From the NCBI RefSeq assembly GCF_000836725.1, contig NZ_JXTH01000005.1:1-64000 (forward strand): DNA of 64,000 nucleotides, read 5' to 3'. Both the position numbers and the translations under genes were made by a program. Under the pieces are notes generated by a model. That model searched no databases, had not been told where the DNA came from, and saw only the letters and a list, made by a program, of their open reading frames with translations. Positions 49,549-59,700 of the stretch are shown here, piece by piece. The stretch's first letter is position 1, and the number at the start of each line of letters is the position of its first letter. Source of the DNA: Anoxybacillus thermarum. Its GTDB lineage: Bacteria; Bacillota; Bacilli; Bacillales; Anoxybacillaceae.

Positions 49549-52152
49549 ATGGCTGTTGATGAAAAAGTATTAGACCAAAAGAAAGAAGTTACGAAAATGA
49601 TTGACACGCTTGTGGCTAATGCGCAAAAGGCGTTAAAAGCGTTTCGCGATTACGATCAAGAAACGATTGACCATATCGTCAAACAAATGGCGTTAGCTGG
49701 ACTTGATAAGCATATGTATTTAGCAAAATTAGCGATCGAAGAAACAAAACGTGGCGTGTATGAAGATAAAATTATTAAAAACATTTTCGCGACAGAATAC
49801 ATTTATCATAACATTAAATACGATAAAACGGTTGGCGTCATCCGAGAAAATGAACAAGAAGGGATCATTGAAATTGCCGAGCCTGTTGGGGTGATTGCTG
49901 GGGTTACACCGGTAACAAACCCAACATCAACAACGATGTTTAAGGCGCTTATTTCAATTAAAACGCGCAACCCAATCATTTTTGCGTTCCACCCATCTGC
50001 GCAAAAATGTAGCAGCGAAGCAGCACGCATTTTACGCGATGCAGCCATTGCAGCTGGCGCGCCAGAGCATTGTATTCAATGGATCGAAACTCCTTCTGTC
50101 GAAGCGACGCAACAATTGATGCATCATCCTGGTGTTTCGCTTATTCTTGCGACAGGTGGAGCAGGCATGGTTAAAGCGGCATATAGCTCAGGAAAGCCAG
50201 CATTAGGGGTTGGACCTGGTAACGTGCCTTGCTATATTGAGAAAACCGCAAATATAAAACGTGCCGTGAACGATCTTATTCTTTCAAAAACATTTGATAA
50301 CGGTATGATTTGTGCATCTGAACAAGCGGTCATTATTGATAAAGAAATTTATGATGCTGTAAAAAACGAAATGATCGCAAACAAATGTTATTTCTTAAAT
50401 GAAGAAGAAAAGAAAAAAGTTGAAAAGCTTGTCATTAATGAAAATACGTGCGCAGTCAATGCGAATATTGTCGGTAAACCAGCATATGAAATCGCAAAAA
50501 TGGCAGGCGTCGATGTGCCAGTTGATACGAAAATTCTTGTGGCAGAACTAAAAAGCGTTGGTCCGCAAGAGCCTCTTTCTCGTGAAAAATTAAGCCCTGT
50601 ATTGGCGTGCTATAAGGTGAATAGTACAGAAGAAGGATTAAAACGAGCAGAAGAAATGCTTGAATTCGGTGGACTTGGTCACTCGGCTGTCATTCATTCA
50701 GAAAATCAAGAAGTCATTCTTGAATTCGGTAAGCGAATGAAAGCAGGACGGATCATTTCGAACGCCCCATCTTCACAAGGAGCGATCGGTGATATTTACA
50801 ACGCATACATTCCGTCATTGACGCTCGGTTGCGGTACGTTCGGTGGCAACTCTGTTTCGACAAACGTTGGGGCGACACATTTAATTAACATCAAAAAATT
50901 AGCGAGAAGGAATGTAAACATGCAATGGTTTAAAGTTCCGCCAAAAATTTATTTTGAAAAACATGCGACACAATATTTAGCGAAAATGCCAAACATCTCG
51001 CGTGCCTTTATCGTTACAGACCCAGGTATGGTGAAGCTCGGCTATGTTGATAAAGTGTTGTACTATTTACGCAAACGCCCAGATTATGTGCATTGCGAAA
51101 TTTTCTCAGAAGTTGAGCCAGATCCATCGATTGAAACAGTCATGAAAGGTGCCGATATGATGCATGCGTTCCAACCAGACGTCATCATCGCTCTCGGTGG
51201 TGGTTCGGCGATGGACGCGGCGAAAGCGATGTGGTTGTTCTATGAGCATCCAAATACAGACTTTAACGGCTTAAAACAAAAGTTTTTAGATATTCGTAAG
51301 CGTGTATTCAAATATCCAAAACTCGGTCAAAAAGCGCAATTTGTCGCGATTCCAACAACGTCTGGTACAGGTTCAGAAGTGACATCGTTTGCGGTTATTA
51401 CAGATAAGAAAAATAATGTGAAATACCCGCTTGCCGATTATGAATTAACACCGGATGTCGCCATCGTTGACCCACAATTTGTGATGACGATGCCAAAACA
51501 TATTACAGCGGATACAGGTATGGACGTATTAACACATGCCATTGAGGCGTACGTATCGAACATGGCGAACGACTACACGGACGGATTAGCACTAAAAGCC
51601 ATTCAACTTGTGTTCGAATACTTGCCACGTGCATATAAAAATGGAAACGATGAAGTCGCACGCGAAAAAATGCATAACGCATCAACCATTGCTGGTATGG
51701 CATTTGCGAACGCATTTTTAGGAATTAACCATAGCTTAGCGCATAAACTTGGGGCAGAATTCCATATCCCACACGGACGGGCGAATACGATTTTAATGCC
51801 GCATGTCATTCGTTACAATGCACAAAAACCGAAGAAGTTTACCGCGTTTCCGAAGTATGAACATTTCGTAGCTGATGAGCGTTATGCTCAAATTGCTCGT
51901 CTGCTTGGCTTGCCAGCAAAAACGACAGAAGAAGGTGTCGAAAGCCTTGTTCAAGCAATCATTAAGCTAGCAAAAGAACTCGATATGCCGCTAAGCATCG
52001 CAGCTACAGGTGTGAAAAAAGAAGAGTTTGAAAGCAAAGTCGAACAACTCGCTGAATTAGCGTTTGAAGATCAATGTACAACAGCCAATCCAAAATTGCC
52101 GTTAGTGAGCGACCTCGCTGACATTTATCGTCAAGCGTATAAGGGAGTGTAA
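49549..52152 (+). CDS. adhE: Bifunctional acetaldehyde-CoA/alcohol dehydrogenase AdhE
   Basis: The 867-residue fusion reduces acetyl-CoA to acetaldehyde and then ethanol, recycling two NADH in fermentation. The N-terminal aldehyde dehydrogenase half has the catalytic Cys in [12 protein letters not shown] (about residue 248). The C-terminal iron alcohol dehydrogenase half has [14 protein letters not shown] and the metal site [22 protein letters not shown]. The ATG follows GGAGGG. Rex-like sites upstream suggest induction at high NADH/NAD. It works with PflB, encoded 3 kb further on. Confidence 0.97.
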   Translation: MAVDEKVLDQKKEVTKMIDTLVANAQKALKAFRDYDQETIDHIVKQMALAGLDKHMYLAKLAIEETKRGVYEDKIIKNIFATEYIYHNIKYDKTVGVIRENEQEGIIEIAEPVGVIAGVTPVTNPTSTTMFKALISIKTRNPIIFAFHPSAQKCSSEAARILRDAAIAAGAPEHCIQWIETPSVEATQQLMHHPGVSLILATGGAGMVKAAYSSGKPALGVGPGNVPCYIEKTANIKRAVNDLILSKTFDNGMICASEQAVIIDKEIYDAVKNEMIANKCYFLNEEEKKKVEKLVINENTCAVNANIVGKPAYEIAKMAGVDVPVDTKILVAELKSVGPQEPLSREKLSPVLACYKVNSTEEGLKRAEEMLEFGGLGHSAVIHSENQEVILEFGKRMKAGRIISNAPSSQGAIGDIYNAYIPSLTLGCGTFGGNSVSTNVGATHLINIKKLARRNVNMQWFKVPPKIYFEKHATQYLAKMPNISRAFIVTDPGMVKLGYVDKVLYYLRKRPDYVHCEIFSEVEPDPSIETVMKGADMMHAFQPDVIIALGGGSAMDAAKAMWLFYEHPNTDFNGLKQKFLDIRKRVFKYPKLGQKAQFVAIPTTSGTGSEVTSFAVITDKKNNVKYPLADYELTPDVAIVDPQFVMTMPKHITADTGMDVLTHAIEAYVSNMANDYTDGLALKAIQLVFEYLPRAYKNGNDEVAREKMHNASTIAGMAFANAFLGINHSLAHKLGAEFHIPHGRANTILMPHVIRYNAQKPKKFTAFPKYEHFVADERYAQIARLLGLPAKTTEEGVESLVQAIIKLAKELDMPLSIAATGVKKEEFESKVEQLAELAFEDQCTTANPKLPLVSDLADIYRQAYKGV

Positions 52153-52159
52153 GTGAATG

Positions 52160-52193
52160 AGGGGCGTCCCGTAAAGGATGTCCCTTCTTTTTG
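52160..52193 (+). terminator. Terminator after adhE
   Basis: The stem AGGGGCGTCC/GGATGTCCCT (two G-T pairs) with a 6-base loop is followed by TTCTTTTTG. Confidence 0.8.
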
Positions 52194-52228
52194 TTTATGG
52201 TACACTAATAGGGGAAAGCGAGGGACGG

Positions 52229-52711
52229 ATGGTGAAACAAACGAAGACGAATGCTGTGCGCATGCTCGATCGCGCACGTGTGCCATATGAATTGCTCACT
52301 TATGACTATGCCGATGGGCAAATTGATGGGAGATCGGTTGCGAAAAAAATTGGACAACGTGAAGAGATTGTATATAAAACGCTTGTGACAAAAGGGACGA
52401 GCGGACAACTTTACGTGTTCGTCATCCCTGTCGCAGCGGAGTTGCATGTAAAAAAAGCGGCGGCTGTTGTTGGAGAAAAAAGCGTGCATATGTTGCCTGT
52501 GGCAGACATTGAAAAAATGACAGGGTATGTGCGCGGCGGTTGTTCACCAATTGGGATGAAAAAAATGTACGACACGTATGTTGACGAATCAGCTCTTGCG
52601 CACGAGCAAATCATTGTGAGCGCAGGAAAAATTGGCATGCAAATGAAGCTTTCTGTTCAAGACTTATTAAAGTTGACAAATGGGAAAACCGCACATGTCA
52701 TTAAAGCGTAG
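52229..52711 (+). CDS. ybaK: Cys-tRNA(Pro)/Cys-tRNA(Cys) deacylase YbaK
   Basis: The 160-residue protein belongs to the YbaK/EbsC family, which clears mischarged Cys-tRNA(Pro). Typical segments are KTNAVRMLDRARVPYELLTYDY, VYKTLVTKGTSGQLYVFVIPV and YVRGGCSPIGMKK. ATG at 52229 gives the family N-terminus; the upstream extension runs through the adhE terminator and is discarded. It starts a plus-strand group with trmH and pgmB. Confidence 0.93.
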   Translation: MVKQTKTNAVRMLDRARVPYELLTYDYADGQIDGRSVAKKIGQREEIVYKTLVTKGTSGQLYVFVIPVAAELHVKKAAAVVGEKSVHMLPVADIEKMTGYVRGGCSPIGMKKMYDTYVDESALAHEQIIVSAGKIGMQMKLSVQDLLKLTNGKTAHVIKA

Positions 52712-52723
52712 GAGGGTTGTCGC

Positions 52724-53446
52724 ATGCGAATGGCAAAAGAGGAAGAACAGCAATGGTTAGCACAACGTATAGAAGAAGGATTGTTAACTGACGACAATCG
52801 CTTGCTTTGGGAAATGATTTTGCCAAGTCGCTTAAAGCGGATGTACGATGTGTTAAGCGAACGGACGAGGTATATTACCATTTTGACGGAAGCGGTAGAC
52901 GACCCACACAATCAAGCAGCCGTGTTGCGTTCGGCGGAAGCGTTCGGTATTCAAGACGTTCATGTCGTCACCGGAGCGGCTCCGTTTGAACCGAATAAAT
53001 GGGTGACGCGACATGCGGACAAATGGTTAACCGTGCATAAACATTCATCGATTGAGCGGGCAATTCGCCATCTCCAACAAAACGGCTATCAAGTATATGC
53101 GAGCTATTTAGGAGAAGGAACAATTCCGCTTGAACAAATTGACGTATCGAAACCGACAGTGCTTTTATTCGGAAATGAGCATCGTGGAGTATCTGAAGAG
53201 GCTCTAGCTTTAGCGGACGGAAAGTTTATCATTCCGATGAACGGATTTGTGCAAAGTTTTAATATTTCTGTCGCAGCAGCGATTTCCCTTTACGAAATCA
53301 CGAAGCGGGCGAAACAAGTGGCAGGGGAGCGTTATCATTTGTCGCTAGCGGAAAAGAAAGAAATATACGAACATTGGATGAAGCTTTCGCTCAGTCCACG
53401 ATTAAGAAAAATGGTGGAAAGGAAAATGGGAGGACGCAATGATTGA
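52724..53446 (+). CDS. trmH: tRNA (guanosine(18)-2'-O)-methyltransferase TrmH
   Basis: The 240-residue SPOUT enzyme has the three knot motifs: DDPHNQAAVLRSAEAFGI, LLFGNEHRGVSEEAL and IPMNGFVQSFNISVAAAISLYE. This motif set and the C-terminal extension fit TrmH, which methylates G18 in the D-loop of tRNA. The exact tRNA substrates are inferred. The start follows AGGAGGG; the 3' end overlaps pgmB by eight bases. Confidence 0.85.
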   Translation: MRMAKEEEQQWLAQRIEEGLLTDDNRLLWEMILPSRLKRMYDVLSERTRYITILTEAVDDPHNQAAVLRSAEAFGIQDVHVVTGAAPFEPNKWVTRHADKWLTVHKHSSIERAIRHLQQNGYQVYASYLGEGTIPLEQIDVSKPTVLLFGNEHRGVSEEALALADGKFIIPMNGFVQSFNISVAAAISLYEITKRAKQVAGERYHLSLAEKKEIYEHWMKLSLSPRLRKMVERKMGGRND

Positions 53447-54104
53447 AGCAGTAATTTTTGATTTAGATGGCGTCATTGCTGATACAGTTGAACTGTATTA
53501 TATCGCGACAAAACGTGTCGCTGATGAAATCGGAGTGCCCTTTGATCGACAGCTCAATCAGAAGTTACAAGGCATGAGCAGACAGGCGATGGTTGAGACG
53601 CTTCTTGGGGAAAAGGCGCATGAATGGTCGGAGGAAGAAAAACGAGCCCTTGGCGACCGGCGCGGTCGATATTATCGCGAGTTGATCGAGCAATTGTCGC
53701 CCAGTGACGTGTTGCCGGGAATGAGGGAGTTTCTTTGCGACATTCAACGCGACGGTGTCCCGATGGCGCTCGCATCGTCAAGCTCAAACGCACGTGTCGT
53801 TGTTGAGCGGCTTGGTGTGCGTTCATTTTTCGACGTCATCGTCGACGTAAAAACAATTACGCGCATGAAGCCCGATCCAGAAATCTTTTTAACGGCCGCT
53901 AAACATCTTTATGTCAATCCGCGCTTTTGTGTTGCCATTGAAGACGGTGAGGCAGGGATGAAGGCGATTAAGCAAACAAATATGTTTTCCGTCGGTATCG
54001 GGAATCATTTGGCATCTTTATCTCCCGATTGGCTCGTGCAACGGACGGAGCAATTGGCATGGGATGAGTTGAAAGTAAAATTTATGAAAAAAGCTGGTCA
54101 ATGA
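53439..54104 (+). CDS. pgmB: Beta-phosphoglucomutase-like HAD phosphatase
   Basis: The 221-residue HAD-superfamily protein has the nucleophile motif FDLDGVIADTVELYY (Asp 8 and Asp 10), motif II ALASSSSNARVVVERLG, the Lys region TRMKPDPEIFL and motif IV CVAIEDGEAGMKAIK. This pattern is that of beta-phosphoglucomutase, which interconverts beta-glucose 1- and 6-phosphate in maltose and trehalose use. No maltose or trehalose phosphorylase lies beside it, so substrate assignment stays moderate. Confidence 0.8.
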   Translation: MIEAVIFDLDGVIADTVELYYIATKRVADEIGVPFDRQLNQKLQGMSRQAMVETLLGEKAHEWSEEEKRALGDRRGRYYRELIEQLSPSDVLPGMREFLCDIQRDGVPMALASSSSNARVVVERLGVRSFFDVIVDVKTITRMKPDPEIFLTAAKHLYVNPRFCVAIEDGEAGMKAIKQTNMFSVGIGNHLASLSPDWLVQRTEQLAWDELKVKFMKKAGQ

Positions 54105-54119
54105 CGACCAGCTTATTTT
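54091..54119. terminator. Bidirectional terminator between pgmB and pflA
   Basis: A perfect 9-base stem (AAGCTGGTC with GACCAGCTT) around a 6-base loop lies where the two genes converge, overlapping both 3' ends. Confidence 0.85.
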
Positions 54120-54841
54120 GCTCCTAATATTTGTTTTGCTTTTTCAACAAGTTGTTCTGATGGCGTCGGGATGCCTTCAAGCGGATACGTAAGTCCAAGT
54201 GCTTTCCATTTGTATACACCGAGTTGATGATACGGAAGAACTTCAATTTTTTCGACGTTGTTTAACGTGCGAATGAAGTTAGCTAAGCGACGTAAATCTT
54301 CTTCATCGTCTGTGACCGTTGGAACGAGCACATGGCGAATCCAGACAGGTACGTTTCGATCTGATAATAGGCGCGCAAATGCTAAAATATGTTCATTCGT
54401 TTTTCCTGTTAGTTTACGATGTTTTTTGTCGTCGATATGTTTTAAATCAAGCAAAATTAAATCTGTGTATTGAAGCAATTCATCTAATTTTTGTTGAAAT
54501 GATGCTTCCGTCGTATAACATCCGCCAGACGAATCAATCGTTGTATGAATGCCAAGCTGTTTACAACGACGAAATAGCTCAATTAAAAAATCGATTTGTA
54601 AAAGCGGCTCTCCGCCACTAACCGTTATTCCGCCGCCGGATGCTTGCATAAAAGGCAAGTACGTCTTTGCATCAGCAATAACTTCATCAACAGACATTTG
54701 TTTTCCTTTGCCAATCTCCCACGTATCTGCGTTGTGACAATATTGGCAGCGCAATAAACAGCCTTGAGTAAAGATGACGTAACGAATGCCGGGACCATCC
54801 ACCGTTCCGCACGATTCGATTGAATGAATAAATCCGTTCAT
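54113..54841 (-). CDS. pflA: Pyruvate formate-lyase activating enzyme
   Basis: The 242-residue radical SAM enzyme installs the glycyl radical on PflB. The CxxxCxxC cluster is seen in FTQGCLLRCQYCHNADTW, and the SAM-binding GGG stretch is SGGGITVSGGEPLLQ. ATG at 54841 follows AGGAGGAAACA and gives the family start NGFIHSIESCGTVDGPGIR; ten upstream in-frame codons cross the intergenic hairpin. It follows pflB by 48 bases. Confidence 0.96.
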   Translation of the reverse strand: MNGFIHSIESCGTVDGPGIRYVIFTQGCLLRCQYCHNADTWEIGKGKQMSVDEVIADAKTYLPFMQASGGGITVSGGEPLLQIDFLIELFRRCKQLGIHTTIDSSGGCYTTEASFQQKLDELLQYTDLILLDLKHIDDKKHRKLTGKTNEHILAFARLLSDRNVPVWIRHVLVPTVTDDEEDLRRLANFIRTLNNVEKIEVLPYHQLGVYKWKALGLTYPLEGIPTPSEQLVEKAKQILGAK

Positions 54842-54861
54842 GTTGTTTCCTCCTAGGTAGA

Positions 54862-54886
54862 AAGCTCCCACGATGCGTGGGAGCTT
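54862..54886 (-). terminator. Intercistronic hairpin between pflB and pflA
   Basis: An 11-base perfect stem (AAGCTCCCACG with CGTGGGAGCTT) with a 3-base loop sits between the pflB stop codon and the pflA ribosome site. No T-run follows on the minus strand. It is more likely an mRNA-stability or processing element that favours pflB over pflA. Confidence 0.6.
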
Positions 54887-54889
54887 CCA

Positions 54890-57148
54890 TTACATTGTTT
54901 CATGGAACGTCCGATTAATGACGTCAATTTGTTGTTCGCGTGTTAATTTAATAAAGTTCACCGCATAACCCGATACGCGAATAGTCAATTGCGGATATTT
55001 TTCAGGATGTTCCATCGCGTCAAGCAACGTGTCGCGGTTAAAGACGTTGACGTTTAAATGATGACCGCGTTTTTGCGCATAGCCATCTAAAATCGCGACA
55101 AGGTTTTGAATGCGTGTCGCTTCATCTTTCCCAAGCGCTTTTGGTACGATTGAGAACGTGTTCGAAATGCCGTCTAATGCATATTCATACGGCAATTTTG
55201 CGACAGAGCTTAACGATGCAAGCGCACCTTTTGTATCGCGACCGTGTAATGGATTCGCACCAGGGGCGAACGGTTCACCAGCGCGACGACCGTCTGGTGT
55301 ATTTCCTGTCTTTTTACCGTATACAACGTTTGATGTGATCGTTAAAATGGATGTCGTATGTTTCGAATCACGGTACGTTTTATGTTTGCGCAATTTTGTC
55401 ATAAAGCGTTCAACAATATCGACTGCAATCGCATCAACGCGATCATCGTTATTGCCGTATTTCGGGAAGTCGCCTTCAATTTCAAAGTCGACAGCTAAGC
55501 CATTTTCATCACGAATCGTTTTTACTTTCGCATATTTAATGGCACTTAATGAGTCAGCGACAACGGACAACCCAGCGATACCAGTTGCCATCGTGCGCAA
55601 AATGTGCGTATCGTGAAGCGCCATTTCGATTCTTTCATAACAATATTTATCATGCATGTAATGGATGACGTTTAGTGTATTAATATACAATTCTGCTAGC
55701 CATTCCATGACGTTGTCAAATTTGCGCATCACTTCATCGTAGTCTAAGTATTCAGATGTGATTGGCGCGAATTCTGGGCCGATTTGCACTTTTAATTTCT
55801 CATCTACGCCGCCATTGATCGCATATAATAATGCTTTTGCAAGGTTTGCACGCGCACCAAAAAATTGCATTTGTTTGCCGATGCGCATCGCGGATACGCA
55901 GCATGCAATGCCGTAGTCGTCGCCGAACTCAGGCCGCATTAAATCGTCATTTTCGTATTGAATGGAGCTTGTTTGAATCGACATTTTCGCGCAATATTTC
56001 TTAAACGCTTCTGGCAACTGTGTTGACCAAAGCACCGTTAAGTTTGGTTCTGGCGCCGGACCTAGGTTATCGAGTGTATGCAAGAAGCGGAATGAGTTTT
56101 TCGTCACAAGCGGACGACCGTCAATCGCGACACCGCCAATGGACTCTGTGACCCATGTTGGGTCGCCGCTAAATAACTCATTGTATTCTGGCGTTCTTGC
56201 GAATTTGACGAGACGCAATTTCATGACGAAATGGTCAACAAGCTCTTGTGCTTCGCGTTCTGTTAATGTTCCTTCTTGCAAGTCGCGTTCAATATAAATA
56301 TCTAAAAATGTAGAGACGCGGCCTAAGCTCATGGCTGCGCCGTTTTGTTCTTTAATCGCCGCAAGGTAAGCGAAATATAGCCATTGGAACGCCTCATGTG
56401 CGTTGCGCGCTGGTTTAGAAATATCATAGCCATAACTTGCGGCCATTTCTTTTAATTCTTGAAGGGCGCGAATTTGTTCAGCTAATTCTTCACGAAGACG
56501 AATGATGTCTTCACTCATTGTACGCGCACCTGTGTTGCGTAAATCTTTTTTCTTCTCTTCAATTAAGCGATCAACACCGTATAAGGCAACGCGACGATAG
56601 TCACCGATAATGCGACCACGTCCATACGCGTCAGGAAGTCCTGTAATGATTCCTGCTTTGCGCGCCGCTTTCATTTCGTCCGTATATACGTCAAATACGC
56701 CTTGGTTATGCGTTTTACGATATTGAGTGAAAATTTTCTTTACTTCATCGCTTACTTGGTAGCCGTACGCTTCGCATGCTTGCTCGGCCATGCGAATACC
56801 GCCAAATGGCATAAGCGCCCGCTTAAACGGTTCGTCTGTTTGAAAACCGACGACTTTTTCAAGTTCTTTATTCAAATAGCCAGGTCCGTGCGACGTAATG
56901 GTCGATACGATTTCCGTATCCATGTTGAGAACGCCGCCTTTTTCGCGTTCTAGTTTAGAAAGTTCCATCACTCGTTCCCAAAGCTTTTCCGTCGCTTCCG
57001 TTGGACCTTGTAAAAACGATTCATCCCCTGTGTAAACGGTTACGTTATTTAAAATAAAATCGCGAACGTCAATTTCCTTTTTCCATTTATCACCTTTAAA
57101 CGTTCTCCAAGCGTCCATTAATGCTTCATGTACAGTCAGTAGCGCCAT
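54890..57148 (-). CDS. pflB: Formate C-acetyltransferase (pyruvate formate-lyase)
   Basis: The 752-residue glycyl-radical enzyme splits pyruvate with CoA into acetyl-CoA and formate without oxygen. The active-site cysteine pair is in [14 protein letters not shown], and the glycyl radical site is [12 protein letters not shown] close to the C-terminus. The start [30 protein letters not shown] is typical, with GGGAGGAG upstream. Its acetyl-CoA feeds AdhE. The gene is of standard length and intact. Confidence 0.98.
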   Translation of the reverse strand: MALLTVHEALMDAWRTFKGDKWKKEIDVRDFILNNVTVYTGDESFLQGPTEATEKLWERVMELSKLEREKGGVLNMDTEIVSTITSHGPGYLNKELEKVVGFQTDEPFKRALMPFGGIRMAEQACEAYGYQVSDEVKKIFTQYRKTHNQGVFDVYTDEMKAARKAGIITGLPDAYGRGRIIGDYRRVALYGVDRLIEEKKKDLRNTGARTMSEDIIRLREELAEQIRALQELKEMAASYGYDISKPARNAHEAFQWLYFAYLAAIKEQNGAAMSLGRVSTFLDIYIERDLQEGTLTEREAQELVDHFVMKLRLVKFARTPEYNELFSGDPTWVTESIGGVAIDGRPLVTKNSFRFLHTLDNLGPAPEPNLTVLWSTQLPEAFKKYCAKMSIQTSSIQYENDDLMRPEFGDDYGIACCVSAMRIGKQMQFFGARANLAKALLYAINGGVDEKLKVQIGPEFAPITSEYLDYDEVMRKFDNVMEWLAELYINTLNVIHYMHDKYCYERIEMALHDTHILRTMATGIAGLSVVADSLSAIKYAKVKTIRDENGLAVDFEIEGDFPKYGNNDDRVDAIAVDIVERFMTKLRKHKTYRDSKHTTSILTITSNVVYGKKTGNTPDGRRAGEPFAPGANPLHGRDTKGALASLSSVAKLPYEYALDGISNTFSIVPKALGKDEATRIQNLVAILDGYAQKRGHHLNVNVFNRDTLLDAMEHPEKYPQLTIRVSGYAVNFIKLTREQQIDVINRTFHETM

Positions 57149-57189
57149 TATAATCTCCTCCCATTCATTCAGGAATAATAAAAATATCC

Positions 57190-57263
57190 CCTATATAAAG
57201 AATACTACTTTTTGACAAGGTGAGGAGCATAAAGGATTGAAGAATTTGTGAAAAGTTGATCAA
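57190..57263 (-). promoter_or_regulatory. Candidate pflB promoter with Rex-like half-site
   Basis: On the minus strand TTGTCA (57213-57218), 17 bases and TATAGG (57190-57195) form a plausible but weak promoter. Upstream of it, 57246-57263 reads TTGATCAACTTTTCACAA, of which the right half fits the Rex operator fully and the left half poorly. Confidence 0.4.
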
Positions 57264-57314
57264 AAACATTTTTTAAAATAAAGATTTTTCCAAAAATTAT
57301 TTTTATAAAATTTG

Positions 57315-57343
57315 TTGCATAAAAACAAAAAAGCTGATAATAT
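57315..57343 (+). promoter_or_regulatory. Promoter of the amino-acid ABC transporter operon
   Basis: TTGCAT (57315-57320), a 17-base spacer and TAATAT (57338-57343) lie about 75 bases before the solute-binding protein gene. The rest of the 57149-57418 gap is AT-rich. It also holds two copies of TGAGGAGCATAA (57221-57232 and 57352-57363) of unknown meaning. Confidence 0.6.
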
Positions 57344-57418
57344 GTGAAACATGAGGAGCATAACATGTTTATACACAAGCATTTATTATTTCACAGAAAA
57401 TAGTAAGGGGGAATAGCA

Positions 57419-58219
57419 ATGATAAAAAAAGGGATGATTGCAACGCTTGTCTTTATGCTTATGTTTGCGCTTGTCGGATGTGGCAGTTCGACAGAAAAAA
57501 CGGCGACAACAGAAAAGAAAATTACTGTCGTCACAGATGCGGCGTTCGCCCCATTTGAATACATGGATAAAGGGGAAATTGTCGGTTTTGATGTCGATTT
57601 ATTAAAAGCTGTCATGAAAGAAGCCGGACTAGAATATGAATTAAAAAACATCGGCTGGGATCCATTGTTTGCGGCTATTCAAGGGAAAACAGCGGATATG
57701 GCCGTTTCAGGAATTACAATTAACGATGACCGGAAACAAACGTATGACTTTTCTATTCCGTACTTTGAATCGACGCATATGATTCTTGTGAAAGAAGGTA
57801 GTTCGATTAAAAGCGCGAAAGATTTACAAGGAAAAGTTGTCGGCGTCCAAAACGGTACAACTGGACAAGAAGCGGTTGAGAAGATTTTAGGAAAAGAGAA
57901 TAAAAATATTAAAAAGTTTGAGAATACGGTCGTTGCGATTATGGACTTATTAAACGGCGGTGTGGAAGCCGTTGTCACAGATAATGCCGTCGCCAACGAA
58001 TATGTAAAAAATAATCCGGATGCTAAAATTGTAGCATTTGAGGATCCGGAACATTTTGAATCTGAATTTTACGGCTTTATGTTCCCGAAAGGAAGCGAGT
58101 TAAAACAAAAAGTAGACGAAGCGTTGAAAAAAGTCATCGAAAATGGCACGTACACAGAAATTTATAAAAAATGGTTTGGTACAGAACCGAATATTGAATC
58201 ATTACAACAACAGCAATAA
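57419..58219 (+). CDS. Amino-acid ABC transporter, substrate-binding lipoprotein
   Basis: The 266-residue protein has a lipoprotein signal ending in LVGCGSS (Cys about residue 21) and a family 3 solute-binding domain: VVTDAAFAPFEYMDKGEIVGFDVDLLKAVMKEAG and AVSGITINDDRKQTYDFSIPYFES. The group binds glutamine, arginine or other polar amino acids; GlnH/ArtP-type specificity cannot be fixed from sequence alone. First gene of a three-gene operon with a terminator-like hairpin after it. Confidence 0.93.
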   Translation: MIKKGMIATLVFMLMFALVGCGSSTEKTATTEKKITVVTDAAFAPFEYMDKGEIVGFDVDLLKAVMKEAGLEYELKNIGWDPLFAAIQGKTADMAVSGITINDDRKQTYDFSIPYFESTHMILVKEGSSIKSAKDLQGKVVGVQNGTTGQEAVEKILGKENKNIKKFENTVVAIMDLLNGGVEAVVTDNAVANEYVKNNPDAKIVAFEDPEHFESEFYGFMFPKGSELKQKVDEALKKVIENGTYTEIYKKWFGTEPNIESLQQQQ

Positions 58220-58228
58220 CGTTGATGT

Positions 58229-58266
58229 AAAAATTGCGTAACTTTGTAAAGTTACGCAATTTTTTC
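58229..58266 (+). terminator. Hairpin terminator inside the amino-acid transporter operon
   Basis: A perfect 15-base stem (AAATTGCGTAACTTT with AAAGTTACGCAATTT) and 2-base loop end in a T-run, right after the binding-protein gene and before the permease. Partial read-through would yield more binding protein than membrane components. Confidence 0.88.
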
Positions 58267-58285
58267 AAAGGGAAAGGTGAGAAAT

Positions 58286-58939
58286 ATGGATTTTCGCTTC
58301 AGTATCATTGTTGAATATGCACCGTTTTTTTTGAAAGGAGTGCTCTGGACGATCGGCTTATCGTTGGTTGGCATTTTTTTCGGGACGATTCTCGGTTTAG
58401 CCATTGGACTCGGAAAAATGGTTCAAAACCGCCTCGTTCGTCTTCCTTTCGATTGGTACGTTCATTTTTTCCGTGGCACGCCATTGTTCGTACAAATTTT
58501 GCTTATTCATTTTGGTGTGATGCCTATTTTTACTGCTCAACCGAATCCGCTCGTATCTGGGGCGATTTCTTTATCTTTAAACGCGGCTGCGTATATTGCG
58601 GAAATTTTCCGTGCTGGCATCCAGTCGATTGATCGCGGTCAAATGGAAGCGGCCCGTTCGCTTGGAATGACGCACGTACAGGCAATGCGTTACATCATTT
58701 TGCCACAAGCCATTAAACGAATGATCCCACCGCTCGGCAATGAATTTATCGTTCTCATTAAAGATTCGTCTCTTGCGGCAATTATTGCGGCGCCTGAACT
58801 GATGTACTGGGGAAGAGCGATGCAAGGGCAATATTATCGCGTCTGGGAGCCGTACTTAACTGTTGCGCTCATTTACTTAGTGCTTACCCTCTCGTTAAGC
58901 AAGTTGCTACATCGGTTAGAAAGAAGGTATGACGCATGA
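58286..58939 (+). CDS. Amino-acid ABC transporter permease
   Basis: The 217-residue membrane protein has about five predicted segments and the HisM/GlnP-type EAA loop [25 protein letters not shown]. The [16 protein letters not shown] segment is typical of polar amino-acid importers. ATG at 58286 has AAAGGTGAG upstream. Its end overlaps the ATPase gene by four bases. Confidence 0.94.
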   Translation: MDFRFSIIVEYAPFFLKGVLWTIGLSLVGIFFGTILGLAIGLGKMVQNRLVRLPFDWYVHFFRGTPLFVQILLIHFGVMPIFTAQPNPLVSGAISLSLNAAAYIAEIFRAGIQSIDRGQMEAARSLGMTHVQAMRYIILPQAIKRMIPPLGNEFIVLIKDSSLAAIIAAPELMYWGRAMQGQYYRVWEPYLTVALIYLVLTLSLSKLLHRLERRYDA

Positions 58940-59658
58940 TTCAAGTGACAAATTTAAAAAAATCGTTCGGATCGCTACAAGTGTTAAAAGGAATTGATGT
59001 GCACATTCATGAAAAAGAAGTGGTCGTCGTTATCGGTCCTTCTGGCTCAGGAAAGTCGACATTTTTACGTTGTTTAAACTTGCTTGAAGATTTTGATGAG
59101 GGGGATATCGTTGTTGATGGATTTCATTTAAAGGATCCGAAAACGGATTTAAATAAGGTGCGTGAAGAAGTTGGGATGGTGTTTCAACGATTTAACTTAT
59201 TTCCGCATATGACGGTGCTTGATAATATTACACTCGCCCCGATGAAAGTGCGCAAATGGTCGAAAGAAAAAGCGACAGAAAAAGCGATGCAGTTGCTTGC
59301 GAAAGTCGGTTTACAAGATAAGGCACACGTATATCCGGATTCATTATCCGGTGGACAGGCACAGCGTGTTGCTATTGCTCGTGCGCTTGCGATGGAGCCG
59401 AAAGTGATGTTATTTGACGAGCCGACGTCTGCGCTCGATCCAGAAATGGTTGGGGAAGTACTTGCCGTCATGAAACAACTAGCGAAAGAAGGAATGACGA
59501 TGGTCGTCGTGACGCATGAGATGGGATTTGCGCGTGAAGTCGGAGATCGCGTTCTCTTTATGGACGGTGGAGTGATCGTAGAGGAAGGAACACCTCAACA
59601 AATCTTTGATACACCACAACATGAGCGAACGAAGTCGTTTTTATCCAAAGTGTTATAA
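58936..59658 (+). CDS. glnQ: Amino-acid ABC transporter ATP-binding protein
   Basis: The 240-residue ATPase has Walker [14 protein letters not shown]-loop [14 protein letters not shown], signature [15 protein letters not shown], Walker [15 protein letters not shown] and the switch VVTHEMGFA. It is GlnQ-type by similarity; the transported amino acid is not certain. It closes the operon before a shared terminator. Confidence 0.93.
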   Translation: MIQVTNLKKSFGSLQVLKGIDVHIHEKEVVVVIGPSGSGKSTFLRCLNLLEDFDEGDIVVDGFHLKDPKTDLNKVREEVGMVFQRFNLFPHMTVLDNITLAPMKVRKWSKEKATEKAMQLLAKVGLQDKAHVYPDSLSGGQAQRVAIARALAMEPKVMLFDEPTSALDPEMVGEVLAVMKQLAKEGMTMVVVTHEMGFAREVGDRVLFMDGGVIVEEGTPQQIFDTPQHERTKSFLSKVL

Positions 59659-59661
59659 GAA

Positions 59662-59700
59662 AAAGGTGTCCCGTGTTGTCAGGACACCTTTCGTTTTTTT
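59662..59700. terminator. Bidirectional terminator between glnQ and ald
   Basis: A perfect 10-base stem (AAAGGTGTCC with GGACACCTTT) around a 10-base loop is followed by a T-run on the plus strand and an A-run on the other side. It lies between the convergent genes and touches the ald stop codon. Confidence 0.88.

Noticed and set aside
55110-55616. A 168-residue plus-strand frame opposite pflB
   Set aside because: pflB is intact and canonical on the other strand; this frame has no similarity and no start signals.
57221-57363. Two copies of TGAGGAGCATAA 131 bases apart between pflB and the transporter operon
   Set aside because: Only 12 bases in an AT-rich gap, with no palindrome and no matching regulator known to me; it may be chance.
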